A stretch of DNA of 64,000 nucleotides from Colwellia sp. (GTDB lineage: Bacteria > Pseudomonadota > Gammaproteobacteria > Enterobacterales > Alteromonadaceae). The notes beneath the pieces are model-generated. The model was given only the letters and a program-made list of their open reading frames with translations. It was not told where the DNA came from and did no database searches. The DNA is taken from positions 107,510 through 171,509 of the forward strand of contig JAHDIK010000008.1 in the NCBI GenBank assembly GCA_020630795.1, in the 5' to 3' direction. Positions 28,016 to 36,765 of this stretch are shown here, in pieces (within the stretch, counting starts at the first letter, position 1; each line of letters starts with the position of its first letter). Position numbers and translations under genes: made by a program.

Positions 28016-29032
28016 ATGCCGCAAATAATAACCCAAATAGCCAATAAAATGCACATTTCTTGGCAAAAAGAATTGGCAAACGTTGTTACAGATCCAAAAG
28101 AGCTACTTGAGCTATTAGATATTGATCCAAATAACTACTTGCAGCACTTTAAAGCGAGAAAACTATTTCCCGTTAGAGTGCCGCGTCCGTTTATCAACAA
28201 AATGAACAAGGGCGACATTAACGACCCTCTTTTGCAGCAAGTCATGCCACTTCATAGTGAATTTGTTGTGACTGACGGATTTACAACTGATCCATTAGAA
28301 GAGCACGATACTGTCGCTGAAGGCTTGTTACACAAATACACCCACCGGGTGCTGATGATTGTAAAAGCAGGTTGCGCGGTAAATTGTAGGTATTGCTTTA
28401 GACGCCACTTTCCATATCAAGACAACAGTCCTAACAAAGCTCGTTGGGACCATGCACTCACCTACATTGCAAACCATAGCGAAATTAATGAAGTAATTTT
28501 CAGTGGTGGCGACCCTTTTATGGCGAACGACGAGCACCTTGATTGGTTAATCACCCAAATTGAGGCAATTTCACATGTTAAGCGATTACGAATACACACG
28601 CGCTTACCTGTTGTTATTCCTCAACGCATTACACCTGAATTGGTAGATAGGCTCAATACAAGCCGTTTAAAAGTGGCAATAGTGCTACATATAAACCACG
28701 AAAATGAAATTGATGATGAACTTAGAGAAGCGATTGAACCTTTAAGAGCGGCGAGAATCCCACTCTTTAATCAAAGTGTGTTACTTAAAGGGATTAACGA
28801 TAATCCACTGACTCTCGCTAACTTGAGCGAACAGCTTTTTGATTCTGGAATTCAACCTTATTATTTACATATGTTTGATAAGATTCAAGGCGTTGCACAT
28901 TTTGAAGTAGAAGAACAAACAGCCATTGAAATTGTAAAAGAAACAATGGCAATTCTTCCTGGTTTTTTAATGCCAAAACTTGTTCGTGAAATAGCAGGTG
29001 AAGCTAACAAAACCCTAATAAATTTGGCATAA
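28016..29032 (+). CDS. epmB: EF-P beta-lysylation protein EpmB (lysine 2,3-aminomutase-like radical SAM enzyme)
   Basis: A 338-residue radical SAM protein. CAVNCRYCFRRHFPY contains the CxxxCxxC [4Fe-4S] motif (Cys120, 124, 127). EVIFSGGDPFMANDEHL and LRIHTRLPVVIPQRIT are shared with lysine 2,3-aminomutases. It lacks the long C-terminal extension of true aminomutases and matches E. coli EpmB in length. EpmB converts (S)-alpha-lysine to (R)-beta-lysine, which EpmA attaches to EF-P Lys34. The neighbouring divergent efp fits this role. A 101-residue orphan follows after 30 bp. Confidence 0.95.
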   Translation: MPQIITQIANKMHISWQKELANVVTDPKELLELLDIDPNNYLQHFKARKLFPVRVPRPFINKMNKGDINDPLLQQVMPLHSEFVVTDGFTTDPLEEHDTVAEGLLHKYTHRVLMIVKAGCAVNCRYCFRRHFPYQDNSPNKARWDHALTYIANHSEINEVIFSGGDPFMANDEHLDWLITQIEAISHVKRLRIHTRLPVVIPQRITPELVDRLNTSRLKVAIVLHINHENEIDDELREAIEPLRAARIPLFNQSVLLKGINDNPLTLANLSEQLFDSGIQPYYLHMFDKIQGVAHFEVEEQTAIEIVKETMAILPGFLMPKLVREIAGEANKTLINLA

Positions 29033-29062
29033 TACGCGCACTATATATAGAGAATTAAAGAC

Positions 29063-29368
29063 ATGACAGACACTGTAAACCAACAACTCCTTGATAATAT
29101 TTCATTAGTATTAAAAAAGTCACTCACTGCCGATGCAACGTTGGCCGATTTAAGAGAAAAAAAGCAAGCTGGATTTGAAGCTGTTTTTACTAAAGAAGCT
29201 GGGTTTAAGTGTTCAGCAAATACATTTCAGCCATATGTAGAAGAAGTAGCCGACGAATTTATGTTATGGCAAAAAAATAAAGACCAAACATTACTTATCG
29301 GTATCGTTAAAAAAATTGAGCAACTATTTATTGTTTTAGGTAACTTTGAACAAAGCTATAGTAAATAA
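29063..29368 (+). CDS. Uncharacterised 101-residue protein downstream of epmB
   Basis: A small, mostly helical soluble protein (MTDTVNQQLLDNISLVLKKS... ending NFEQSYSK) with one cysteine, no signal peptide and no membrane segment. It starts 30 bp after epmB and is closed by a hairpin, so it is probably cotranscribed with epmB. I do not recognise the family. The spread of charged and hydrophobic residues looks like a real folded protein. Confidence 0.65.
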   Translation: MTDTVNQQLLDNISLVLKKSLTADATLADLREKKQAGFEAVFTKEAGFKCSANTFQPYVEEVADEFMLWQKNKDQTLLIGIVKKIEQLFIVLGNFEQSYSK

Positions 29369-29387
29369 ACGCTTTAACATTCAGATC

Positions 29388-29424
29388 AAAAAAGCGATAC
29401 AAACTACTCGTTTATATCGCTTTT
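29388..29424. terminator. Bidirectional terminator between two convergent genes
   Basis: AAAAGCGATA (29390-29399) pairs with TATCGCTTTT (29415-29424). T-runs on both strands serve the epmB unit and the convergent DUF3016-like gene. Confidence 0.75.
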
Positions 29425-29440
29425 AAAACCAATTCATCAA

Positions 29441-29929
29441 TTACTTTTCAAGAAACGTTTTCTTAAACCATTTGTCTAACATACGCTTTTCATGCGGAAT
29501 GGGTTTGTGTTTATATTTTAGCGGTGCTCCTATCATAAACCCCATATCTTTTAAGTTAACACTACCCGACTGCTCGATAGACTTATCGCTATTTATCACT
29601 TCATAGGTAAAAACTAATCGAGGAATATATAACGACTTAATCACTCTAATGCGATCAATAGAGTCAAAGCGTACATCGCCCGCAAGGTCAACGTTACTCA
29701 CGTCTATTTTTAGTAACTGATCTTCAGGTAACTTCTCGCTCAGCTTTGCAAAATGCTCTTCAAATGCTTTAAAAATTCTAGATTTAAAATGCCCGCGGTG
29801 CTCATTTCCTGCTCGTATATCTGTGTACTTATCAGGGTCGCTCCACTTAACTTCAGACGTTCCAGCATAACTAGTATTTGCAAACACTAGCAGCATTAAC
29901 GCTGGCAATATCAATGTAATTTTTTTCAT
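29441..29929 (-). CDS. Exported DUF3016-like protein
   Basis: A 162-residue protein from the chosen ATG at 29929, which is preceded by AGGAG at 11 bp. A longer in-frame start (30040) would hide the signal peptide MKKITLILPALMLLVFANTSYA behind 37 extra residues. The mature part contains WSDPDKYTDIRAGNEHRGHF and DQLLKIDVSNVDLAGDV, typical of the DUF3016 family of periplasmic proteins. No function is known to me. The nearby upstream gene on the same strand is also a small envelope protein. Confidence 0.7.
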   Translation of the reverse strand: MKKITLILPALMLLVFANTSYAGTSEVKWSDPDKYTDIRAGNEHRGHFKSRIFKAFEEHFAKLSEKLPEDQLLKIDVSNVDLAGDVRFDSIDRIRVIKSLYIPRLVFTYEVINSDKSIEQSGSVNLKDMGFMIGAPLKYKHKPIPHEKRMLDKWFKKTFLEK

Positions 29930-30060
29930 GGTATTCTCCTCATTTACGCTAACGATAGCACAAAAATCGCCCATTTTTATGATGAGTTGACGAGGTTTAT
30001 CGTAATAAATTGTAATCACGTGCATTAACTTTATAAACACGCGTTATAAACACAAAGGCA

Positions 30061-30531
30061 TTATTCTACGAGCTGACACAAGTTTTGCTTACACTCACTC
30101 ACCTTTAACGGTGCACCTTCACACACATTTTTCACATTATTTTCATGGCTATCATCTTTAATAGACCGATGTTTAAACAATATCTTTTCCAACAACGACG
30201 CACCAATTTTGTTAATAGGTACAACACATCCTAGTGATTCGAATTGTGTATTCACCGTAGTGCATTGCGCTGACGATATACAGGTTAAATTACTACCAAT
30301 AATTTGCTTTTGTTCATTTAATACTGTGTTTATCTTTTGTTTGTTATCAACAAAGGTTAACACAGCTTTAGAGGGGCTTTTTGAAGCTGCGTTCAATAAT
30401 TTTTCTTGATCGAGCTTTTCTTTCAGTGCCGTAGTCGCTACCTCATTTTCTTTAAGCAGGTAACCTAGGCTAAGCAATACAACCACAAAACCAAGGCAAA
30501 CAATACCCATAATGGTTAACCATTTGTACAT
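30061..30531 (-). CDS. Uncharacterised membrane-anchored, cysteine-rich periplasmic protein
   Basis: A 156-residue protein from ATG 30531, chosen because GGAG lies 7 bp upstream; an earlier in-frame start at 30588 has no such site. One N-terminal helix (MYKWLTIMGIVCLGFVVVLL, residues 1-20 continuing to about 26) would anchor a periplasmic domain. That domain holds six cysteines, with spacings including C-x5-C and C-x4-C near the end (VSECKQNLCQLVE). The pattern suggests disulfides. The family was not recognised. The gene lies between a DUF3016-like gene and an AraC regulator on the same strand. Confidence 0.6.
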   Translation of the reverse strand: MYKWLTIMGIVCLGFVVVLLSLGYLLKENEVATTALKEKLDQEKLLNAASKSPSKAVLTFVDNKQKINTVLNEQKQIIGSNLTCISSAQCTTVNTQFESLGCVVPINKIGASLLEKILFKHRSIKDDSHENNVKNVCEGAPLKVSECKQNLCQLVE

Positions 30532-30649
30532 TAACGCGCTCCATTTAAAGTCGTTAGCTGGTATGCTATTCAACCGTAAAAAAATCAAGAAAACAACAAC
30601 ACTTTGCTTGTTGTTTTCTGTAAGTTAAAGCACGCTGTAACCATGTAAA

Positions 30650-31501
30650 CTAACTTAGCGGCACGTAAATTTCTGTTTTAAGATTTTCTGGTTTAGTTTT
30701 TCTCGGATCTCTATTTAGATAAATTTCAAAACAAGGCTCCTCACGCTTTAGCTCATATTCGCTTTCAGGTAACCAGTGATTAAAAATAGCTGAGTAGGTT
30801 TCTTGTAGCCCTTCATAAGGACCTTTGTGCAAGAAAACCGCGTAACTACCACCAGCAATAACATGTTTCGTTAAATTATCTTCAGGTGTAATGGGCGTGT
30901 CTAAATCTAAACAAGCATCGTACCTAATTTGATTCGCATCGGTTACCTGCGGATCATCATGCGTTATACCTATTGAGCGTATATGTTTCGCCATTAACCT
31001 GTTTGAATACCCGTATCTCATTACTCGTCCCCATGCTTTAGGCGCAGCAACTTCGTAACTTCCTACTTCTCGGGCACAAATTACGTTAATATCGTCAATG
31101 TTTTTAATCGTTGGTTTCATGTGTTTTTTATCGTCCGAAATCATTGTGAATGTATGTGGCTGTATAGCAACACGATCATTTCTTACTTGGCTCGGGGTAT
31201 AACCATATTGGTTCTTAAATGCTTTGTTAAATGACGCTTGATTATCGTAACCGCAATCAAATGCGATTTGTGTAATTGCGTTTTCAGAATACAACAATTG
31301 CTTTACAGCCCGTTCAAGTAATAACCTTTTGCGATACCCATAAACACTTTCTCCAACATATGAACGAAATACTCGATGAAAATGAAACTCGGAATAATAT
31401 GAAAGCTCAGACAGTGCCTTTATACTCAATTCACTGTCGAATTTATTTTCAATCGCCTGAATCACTTTATTCATTCGTTCTTGATGTAACGTTTTGCTCA
31501 T
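30650..31501 (-). CDS. AraC-family regulator with GyrI-like effector domain
   Basis: A 283-residue regulator from ATG 31501; a GTG at 31528 would add nine residues. The AraC DNA-binding pair is at the N-terminus (SIKALSELSYYSEFHFHRVF and ITQIAFDCGYDNQASFNKAF). A C-terminal GyrI-like (SOUL/Rob-type) ligand domain starts near residue 120 and ends EPCFEIYLNRDPRKTKPE. Relatives such as Rob and SbmC-type proteins bind amphipathic drugs or metabolites. No transporter is adjacent, so the target genes are unknown. Confidence 0.87.
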   Translation of the reverse strand: MSKTLHQERMNKVIQAIENKFDSELSIKALSELSYYSEFHFHRVFRSYVGESVYGYRKRLLLERAVKQLLYSENAITQIAFDCGYDNQASFNKAFKNQYGYTPSQVRNDRVAIQPHTFTMISDDKKHMKPTIKNIDDINVICAREVGSYEVAAPKAWGRVMRYGYSNRLMAKHIRSIGITHDDPQVTDANQIRYDACLDLDTPITPEDNLTKHVIAGGSYAVFLHKGPYEGLQETYSAIFNHWLPESEYELKREEPCFEIYLNRDPRKTKPENLKTEIYVPLS

Positions 31502-31609
31502 AAGGTACTCAACACTAGATTTACCCACATATTAATCAGTTTGTTCGCTCAATACTTTTCCATTTCTGCTGTTTAACAAAAAACTAAACAGAACATTCAG
31601 CATACCCGT

Positions 31610-32881
31610 TTATAAATTAACGCAGTTGGCATAATAGCTTGTCGTTGCTGACCAATCTGAAAATACAGCGCTAACGCCAACGTCTTTCGCTAGCACATCT
31701 AATACGACAAGTATGTCAGCATCTTTAGAAATAGCACTTTTAACCGATTGATAATACCAGCCCCCACCAAACGTATAATCGGTAGAACGTTCTAAAGTCC
31801 ACGCAATGAGTTTTAGCCCTGCAGATTTAGCACGCTTCGCGTATTCCGATGGCACTACTTGATTGTGTTGATTGGTTGTAACCAGCATCCAAATCGGTGG
31901 CGCTAGAATTTTTACACCATCGTTAACAAGTTGCTCCATCGATGGTTCCCATGTACTTGCCACCATAGGGTCAAACGATCCGCCAGCTTCACGTTCATCA
32001 AGAAATACCACTTGGTTACCAAACTCTGGAAATGTCTTAATCCAATATTTAATGTCAGCTAAGTTAAACGACTGAGGAAAAACATGGCTTTTAGGCACCT
32101 TTGCTTGGATATATTCATTCAACATTTTGCTCGCGTAATCTTGCTGAGTAAACCCATAAAATGGCATGTTAACTTGAGGTGATTTGAGTTCAGGGGTCAT
32201 TTTTACCTTTAGCGATTTAAATAACTGAATACTTTCAGCATGAGTCATTAACGTTCCGTCATCACTGTATAAGTCAGTTCTAAAGCTTGGTGTACCGGCA
32301 ATGTACTCTTTAACCGAAACAGCATCGTCATTTACACCGTCCATTTTACCTTTTAAGGTTTTAAATTCAGCGAGCGTAATATCACTTGTGCAACACATTG
32401 CATTCGCTTTAATTCCTTTTTTCGCATTCGCTGGGCTAAACGGAATAGAACATTTCTTAGCAAGTGATGGAATAGATAAAATGTTAGTCGTGGCGTGTAA
32501 ATCACATTGAGAATGGCGACATACTAACGCTTTGTCTTTGGTAAACGTTACATCGCACTCTAAAACACCAGCCCCCATTCTAGCTGCAGCTAAATATGAC
32601 TCTTTAGTATGCTCTGGGTACTGGAGTGGCGCGCCACGATGACCAATAGAGAAGTCAGTTTTTTTAAGCCTCTTGTTTTTGCACCTCTCTAGCTGACGCT
32701 TGAGTGCTCCGCTGTTTAGCTTGTTTACTAAATAATATGGACGAGAACCTACTTGTATATTCTTAATCGGCTTTACGGAAGGTTCGGCTGCATACGCGAC
32801 GTGATTTACACTCCCTTCAAAATAGAAAAAAGAACTTAACAACAACCAATAACAAAACAGGGGGACTTTAGTTTTCATCAT
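31610..32881 (-). CDS. Exported glycerophosphodiester phosphodiesterase-family protein
   Basis: A 423-residue protein from ATG 32881 (a GTG three codons upstream is the alternative). The signal sequence precedes [25 protein letters not shown] and [11 protein letters not shown] carry the catalytic His and metal-binding acidic residues of the GDPD TIM barrel, and [11 protein letters not shown] the second conserved His. Unusually for GDPDs there are many cysteines, suggesting disulfides. GlpQ-type enzymes release glycerol-3-phosphate from deacylated phospholipids. A partial Pho-box-like sequence lies upstream. It follows nosL on the same strand, but 90 bp separate the coding regions and it is probably an independent unit. 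Confidence 0.85.
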   Translation of the reverse strand: MMKTKVPLFCYWLLLSSFFYFEGSVNHVAYAAEPSVKPIKNIQVGSRPYYLVNKLNSGALKRQLERCKNKRLKKTDFSIGHRGAPLQYPEHTKESYLAAARMGAGVLECDVTFTKDKALVCRHSQCDLHATTNILSIPSLAKKCSIPFSPANAKKGIKANAMCCTSDITLAEFKTLKGKMDGVNDDAVSVKEYIAGTPSFRTDLYSDDGTLMTHAESIQLFKSLKVKMTPELKSPQVNMPFYGFTQQDYASKMLNEYIQAKVPKSHVFPQSFNLADIKYWIKTFPEFGNQVVFLDEREAGGSFDPMVASTWEPSMEQLVNDGVKILAPPIWMLVTTNQHNQVVPSEYAKRAKSAGLKLIAWTLERSTDYTFGGGWYYQSVKSAISKDADILVVLDVLAKDVGVSAVFSDWSATTSYYANCVNL

Positions 32882-32912
32882 AACTGACACATAAAATGTA
32901 ATAATAACGGTA

Positions 32913-32934
32913 GGTTAACGTTATTATATGACAG
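32913..32934 (-). promoter_or_regulatory. Possible partial Pho box upstream of the glycerophosphodiesterase
   Basis: Read on the minus strand, CTGTCAT-ATAA begins a 22-bp element whose second half (TAACGTT) is poorly conserved. TATTAT follows at 32906-32901 as a potential -10. A 9-bp inverted repeat ATAATAACG...CGTTATTAT (32901-32927) overlaps it. Confidence 0.3.
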
Positions 32935-32972
32935 CTTGTTGAATTGTGCTTATCTTGCTTACAGTTTACATA

Positions 32973-33530
32973 TTACTGTAACGTTGACAGGGTTATTTGC
33001 TCAAAAGCAATAACAACTCCGCCATGTTCTTGTGCAAAAGCTTCTGCGTCGGGCTTCATAGAAAAGCTCGCGAGTGTTTTTCCCATAGCGCCTCGTTTTT
33101 CTGAACCGACAACAAACCATGCATTTTTAGCATTGATAAAATAATCGTCATTTGGTGTATTCCAAGGAGACTTACTCATATCATGAACTAGAACAGTGGT
33201 AACATTACGCTTATGTTCAGGATCTAAATAATAACTGAACATGTCTCGAGTAGAACAAAACTTACGTGCCTTTTTGCTTTCTTCGGCTGAAACTTCTTTC
33301 CGAAATAGCTCTCCTTTCGGTCCTGGAAAATGTGTGATTAGCATGCCACATAGATGGCACTCATCAGTAGATTCAAGTACTACTGGCGTATGCGATGATT
33401 CTTGTGTTTCTTCAGAGGTAAAGCATGCACTTAAAAACATTACAGAAAAAATAGTTAAAAGTACTTTGGTGTTTTTAAGCATGTTAGTCATAAAATTAGC
33501 AACCATAAAAAAACTGTTGTCTTGTATCAT
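32973..33530 (-). CDS. nosL: Nitrous oxide reductase accessory lipoprotein NosL
   Basis: A 185-residue protein with lipobox LSAC near residue 36 and the copper(I)-binding motif DECHLCGML. NosL is an outer-membrane-side or periplasmic copper chaperone that delivers Cu to NosZ for the CuZ centre. The start chosen (33530) overlaps the nosY stop as TAATG, with AAGAAG upstream, implying translational coupling. Internal ATGs at 33491 and 33482 would give a more usual signal length. It is the last gene of the nos operon. Confidence 0.93.
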   Translation of the reverse strand: MIQDNSFFMVANFMTNMLKNTKVLLTIFSVMFLSACFTSEETQESSHTPVVLESTDECHLCGMLITHFPGPKGELFRKEVSAEESKKARKFCSTRDMFSYYLDPEHKRNVTTVLVHDMSKSPWNTPNDDYFINAKNAWFVVGSEKRGAMGKTLASFSMKPDAEAFAQEHGGVVIAFEQITLSTLQ

Positions 33531-34351
33531 TAGATATTCTTCTTTTTAAAAATTAAATTAGCAATAACAAGCGGAGCAATCACCCAAACAATCATGATGC
33601 TAATTAATTGCCCCTGAGATAAGCTTGACTTAATTGCGATAGCCAAAGCCCCATTCACATCCGAATTGTCTAAACCAGCGAGGTTAATTAACCTAAAAAT
33701 ATCAGCAGGGTTTAACATCATTAGTTGGGTTAAACCTTGTTGGCTAATTCCTTGGTCAACACTCACTAATAAAGCGAGCAGCGCTAAATCAAACGCCAAC
33801 GCAAACAAAAACCATATAATTAATGCAAACCCTGCCGCTTTTGACTTTTCACTTACAACTAAACTAATGGTGTAAGCAATTGCAGTAAAACTTAACCCCA
33901 ATAAAATGGCACTCATAATAAACATACCAAAGGTAGTTATAATGTCGGTATTACTCGTTTGAACAAATAGTAAAACTGCAGAAGCACCAAAACCAAGCAA
34001 TGTAGCAAGCGCTATGATACTGCCTTGACCTAGAAATTTACCGAGTAATAACTGCGTTTTGCTTAGTGGATACGTAAGCAAAAGCAAAAGCGTTCCACTT
34101 TCTTGTTCACCCACGAAGCTGTCGTAACTTAATAACAGCGCGATAAGTGGAATAAGAAACACCGCTAAGCTCGCTAAACTCGCTACCGTTGTTGACAGCG
34201 AAACCATGCCAACTGTACCCGATGCTGCGGCACCGAAATATGTAAGCCCGATAGATAGCACAGCGAAAATTACCGTAATCGATATTAACCACCGATTTCG
34301 TAAACCGTCATGAAATTCTTTGTTTGCAACCGTCAATATTTCTTTCATCAT
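33530..34351 (-). CDS. nosY: NosY, membrane subunit of the Nos ABC transporter
   Basis: A 273-residue ABC-2-type permease with six hydrophobic helices. ADIFRLINLAGLDNSDVNGA is a conserved NosY element. NosDFY moves a sulfur (or copper-related) component needed to build the CuZ [4Cu:2S] cluster of NosZ. The start overlaps the nosF stop by 4 bp (ATGA), and its end overlaps nosL. Confidence 0.93.
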   Translation of the reverse strand: MMKEILTVANKEFHDGLRNRWLISITVIFAVLSIGLTYFGAAASGTVGMVSLSTTVASLASLAVFLIPLIALLLSYDSFVGEQESGTLLLLLTYPLSKTQLLLGKFLGQGSIIALATLLGFGASAVLLFVQTSNTDIITTFGMFIMSAILLGLSFTAIAYTISLVVSEKSKAAGFALIIWFLFALAFDLALLALLVSVDQGISQQGLTQLMMLNPADIFRLINLAGLDNSDVNGALAIAIKSSLSQGQLISIMIVWVIAPLVIANLIFKKKNI

Positions 34352-35289
34352 TTGGTTCCTTTACCATTGGCTTTTAACGTTGCTTTGTCTGCCGAATGAT
34401 TGGCTAAATAATGCTGATAAACTTGCTCTAAATTAGCTGATTCAACATGTAAATCATCTAAATATTCGTAGGCGAGTAAATGTCGGAGTGTTTCTAATTT
34501 TTCATGCTCTGGTACATGTAAAATACTGGGATGCTGAGTCATAAAGGGCGAAAGTTTACTGTCGTCACGCACGCAACCATTTAACCCCGTGTGATTTATA
34601 ACAACAGGCAAATTGGCCTGCTGCCTTAATTCAGCTAAAGTTCCCATCGCGAGCACATTTCCAGCAGAAAGAATTAACGCTCTATCAATATGTTGTTCTA
34701 CACCAGGCAGTACATGAGAGCATAAAATAACACTCGTACCTTGTGTTTTAAGCTGGTCTACCGTTTTATAGAAGTCGGCTGTTGCTATTGGATCTAACCC
34801 TACGGTAGGTTCGTCTAACAACAATAATTTGGGTTGGCCAATAAATGCTTGCGCTAGCCCAAGTCGTTGACGCATACCTTTGGAATAGGTTTTTACTTGC
34901 CTCTTCATTGCGTGATCTACACCTACTTGCTCAAGAAGCTTAATGGCATGTTCTTTGTTAAAGCCTTTTAACTTTGCAAAGTAGGTTAACACTTCCAGTC
35001 CCGTTAATTGCTCGTAAAAACTCACATTTTCAGGTAGGTATCCCATTTTAGCACGCATATACCACGCTTCTTTAGAGTCTGGTGCAACACCCATAACGCT
35101 GACTCGACCAATATTAGGTGAAATAACACCTAAAATAAGTTTCATCATAGTGGTTTTACCGGCGCCGTTGTGCCCAAACAAGCCAAGCACTTCACCTTCG
35201 TTAAGATGCATATCAACACTGTTTAATACGTTTAATTTTTTGTATTGCTTAGAAACGTTTTGCAACGATACCAATGTAGAACTAGTCAT
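34348..35289 (-). CDS. nosF: NosF, ATPase subunit of the Nos ABC transporter
   Basis: A 313-residue ABC ATPase. Walker A is GHNGAGKTT, the signature YSKGMRQRLGLAQA and Walker B LLLLDEPTVGLD. It energises NosDFY during NosZ CuZ-cluster assembly. It overlaps nosD by 8 bp upstream and nosY by 4 bp downstream, so translation is tightly coupled. The C-terminal region after about residue 215 is the usual NosF accessory segment. Confidence 0.94.
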   Translation of the reverse strand: MTSSTLVSLQNVSKQYKKLNVLNSVDMHLNEGEVLGLFGHNGAGKTTMMKLILGVISPNIGRVSVMGVAPDSKEAWYMRAKMGYLPENVSFYEQLTGLEVLTYFAKLKGFNKEHAIKLLEQVGVDHAMKRQVKTYSKGMRQRLGLAQAFIGQPKLLLLDEPTVGLDPIATADFYKTVDQLKTQGTSVILCSHVLPGVEQHIDRALILSAGNVLAMGTLAELRQQANLPVVINHTGLNGCVRDDSKLSPFMTQHPSILHVPEHEKLETLRHLLAYEYLDDLHVESANLEQVYQHYLANHSADKATLKANGKGTK

Positions 35290-36613
35290 TCGATGTCCTT
35301 AGCGCGATATGCTGCTCGATGTGAGGTTTTTGCGTATCAAGGTCTTGAGCTGGAGAACGCATAAGTGGAAAGCTATCTTTAACTCCAGGTGGTTTTAATA
35401 TTGGAAACTGTCTTTGTACCCATCGCAAAATCAATATGGCAGGGCTGTCCATTAACATTTTCATTTCTGGATACTGCCAAACGAGTTTATCAATGCCGTC
35501 ATTGGGTTCAAAAACCACATCACCAACATTGTCGTTATCCATGTCCCAACCTAGATAATTACTCCAATAATTACCTTTACTGTCTAAACTCCACTCTTGT
35601 TTTTTATTCGAAACATATTTCACTTGAGTAGGGTTATTGATAAAGCTGTTCCCATACACTTTAGTATTTTCAGATCCTGCAGTTAAATGAATACCTATTT
35701 CAGCCGTATCAACGATATTATTTTTAATGGTGTTGTACGCCGAGTTATAAACAAATAGTCCTTTTCCATCACGACCTAACACTTTGTTTTCAGGCTTAGT
35801 CCATACGTTTTCAATGGTGTTATTACTGATAGTGGAATACGTAATGAAGTTCATTAGAAAACCATAATCTTCACTATTTGATGTTTTATTCCCATCAACA
35901 ACTAGATGCCTTGAGCTCATTAATGCATAGCCTGCACGCGTGTTATAAGCCGTATTATTAAGAACTTTATTGCTGTGTGAATACATGTAATGAATGCCAT
36001 ATCGAAGGTCATGCATTATGTTGTTTTCTAAAATATTTTCTTGGCTTGAAATAATATAAAGGCCATCGCGAGTATTAAATACTTCGTTATTTTTTACCTC
36101 TACATGCTTCACGATAGAGAGTTGAATACCATTGCCACGGTCTGCAGAACGCAAGTTTACGTTACCTTGAACCGTGTTACCCAATACTTTGATGTACTCA
36201 CCTTTTTGCAACCAAATACCAAAACCGTCACCAGATAAGTGATTATTCTGGATAACCAAGTGACTTGCTTTTTTATCGGAATATATTCCTGAGTGCTGAT
36301 CAGTAAGATCATCTCCCCAGTTAACAATGCGCAGATCCTCTACGGTGACATGAGAGCTCTTCAAAAACAACGCATGCCCTTTACCGTTAGCATCGATAGT
36401 CGCTAAGTTTTTGTTTTCAGGATGAGATGACAAACTAATCGCTCTACTTATCGTAAAATTACCGCGATAAGTCCCCTCCAACAGTAACACGTGGTCACCA
36501 TCAGCTGCTTGGTCTAACTGTTGTTGCAAGTTGTGTTCAGGCGTTACGATTATCGTAATAGCGTGAATAAAAAATGACATGAAACACATCACTATACTTG
36601 CACTTAACAACAC
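35282..36613 (-). CDS. nosD: NosD, periplasmic copper/sulfur-handling protein for NosZ maturation
   Basis: A 443-residue parallel beta-helix protein with repeated carbohydrate-binding/sugar-hydrolase (CASH) turns: NNHLSGDGFGIWLQKG, NTVQGNVNLRSADRGNGIQL and NEVFNTRDGLYIISS. NosD works outside the inner membrane with NosFY. The start is uncertain. GTG 36613 gives a signal peptide with no basic residue. The in-frame upstream codons (back to a stop near 36658) encode KTVKK directly before the hydrophobic stretch, a better signal-peptide n-region, but only ATT or ATA could initiate there. Confidence 0.92.
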   Translation of the reverse strand: MLLSASIVMCFMSFFIHAITIIVTPEHNLQQQLDQAADGDHVLLLEGTYRGNFTISRAISLSSHPENKNLATIDANGKGHALFLKSSHVTVEDLRIVNWGDDLTDQHSGIYSDKKASHLVIQNNHLSGDGFGIWLQKGEYIKVLGNTVQGNVNLRSADRGNGIQLSIVKHVEVKNNEVFNTRDGLYIISSQENILENNIMHDLRYGIHYMYSHSNKVLNNTAYNTRAGYALMSSRHLVVDGNKTSNSEDYGFLMNFITYSTISNNTIENVWTKPENKVLGRDGKGLFVYNSAYNTIKNNIVDTAEIGIHLTAGSENTKVYGNSFINNPTQVKYVSNKKQEWSLDSKGNYWSNYLGWDMDNDNVGDVVFEPNDGIDKLVWQYPEMKMLMDSPAILILRWVQRQFPILKPPGVKDSFPLMRSPAQDLDTQKPHIEQHIALRTSND

Positions 36614-36765
36614 TATTTTCTTAACTGTTTTTATAATAATAATGTCTCGTTTAACTCATAATTTTGTACTTTTATAGAATGAGAAAAGCATAACACTGAT
36701 ACAGCGTTATGCTTTTGATCTGTATTAATGTAACCACCAATAACTCAGCAGCGTATTAATTTGGA

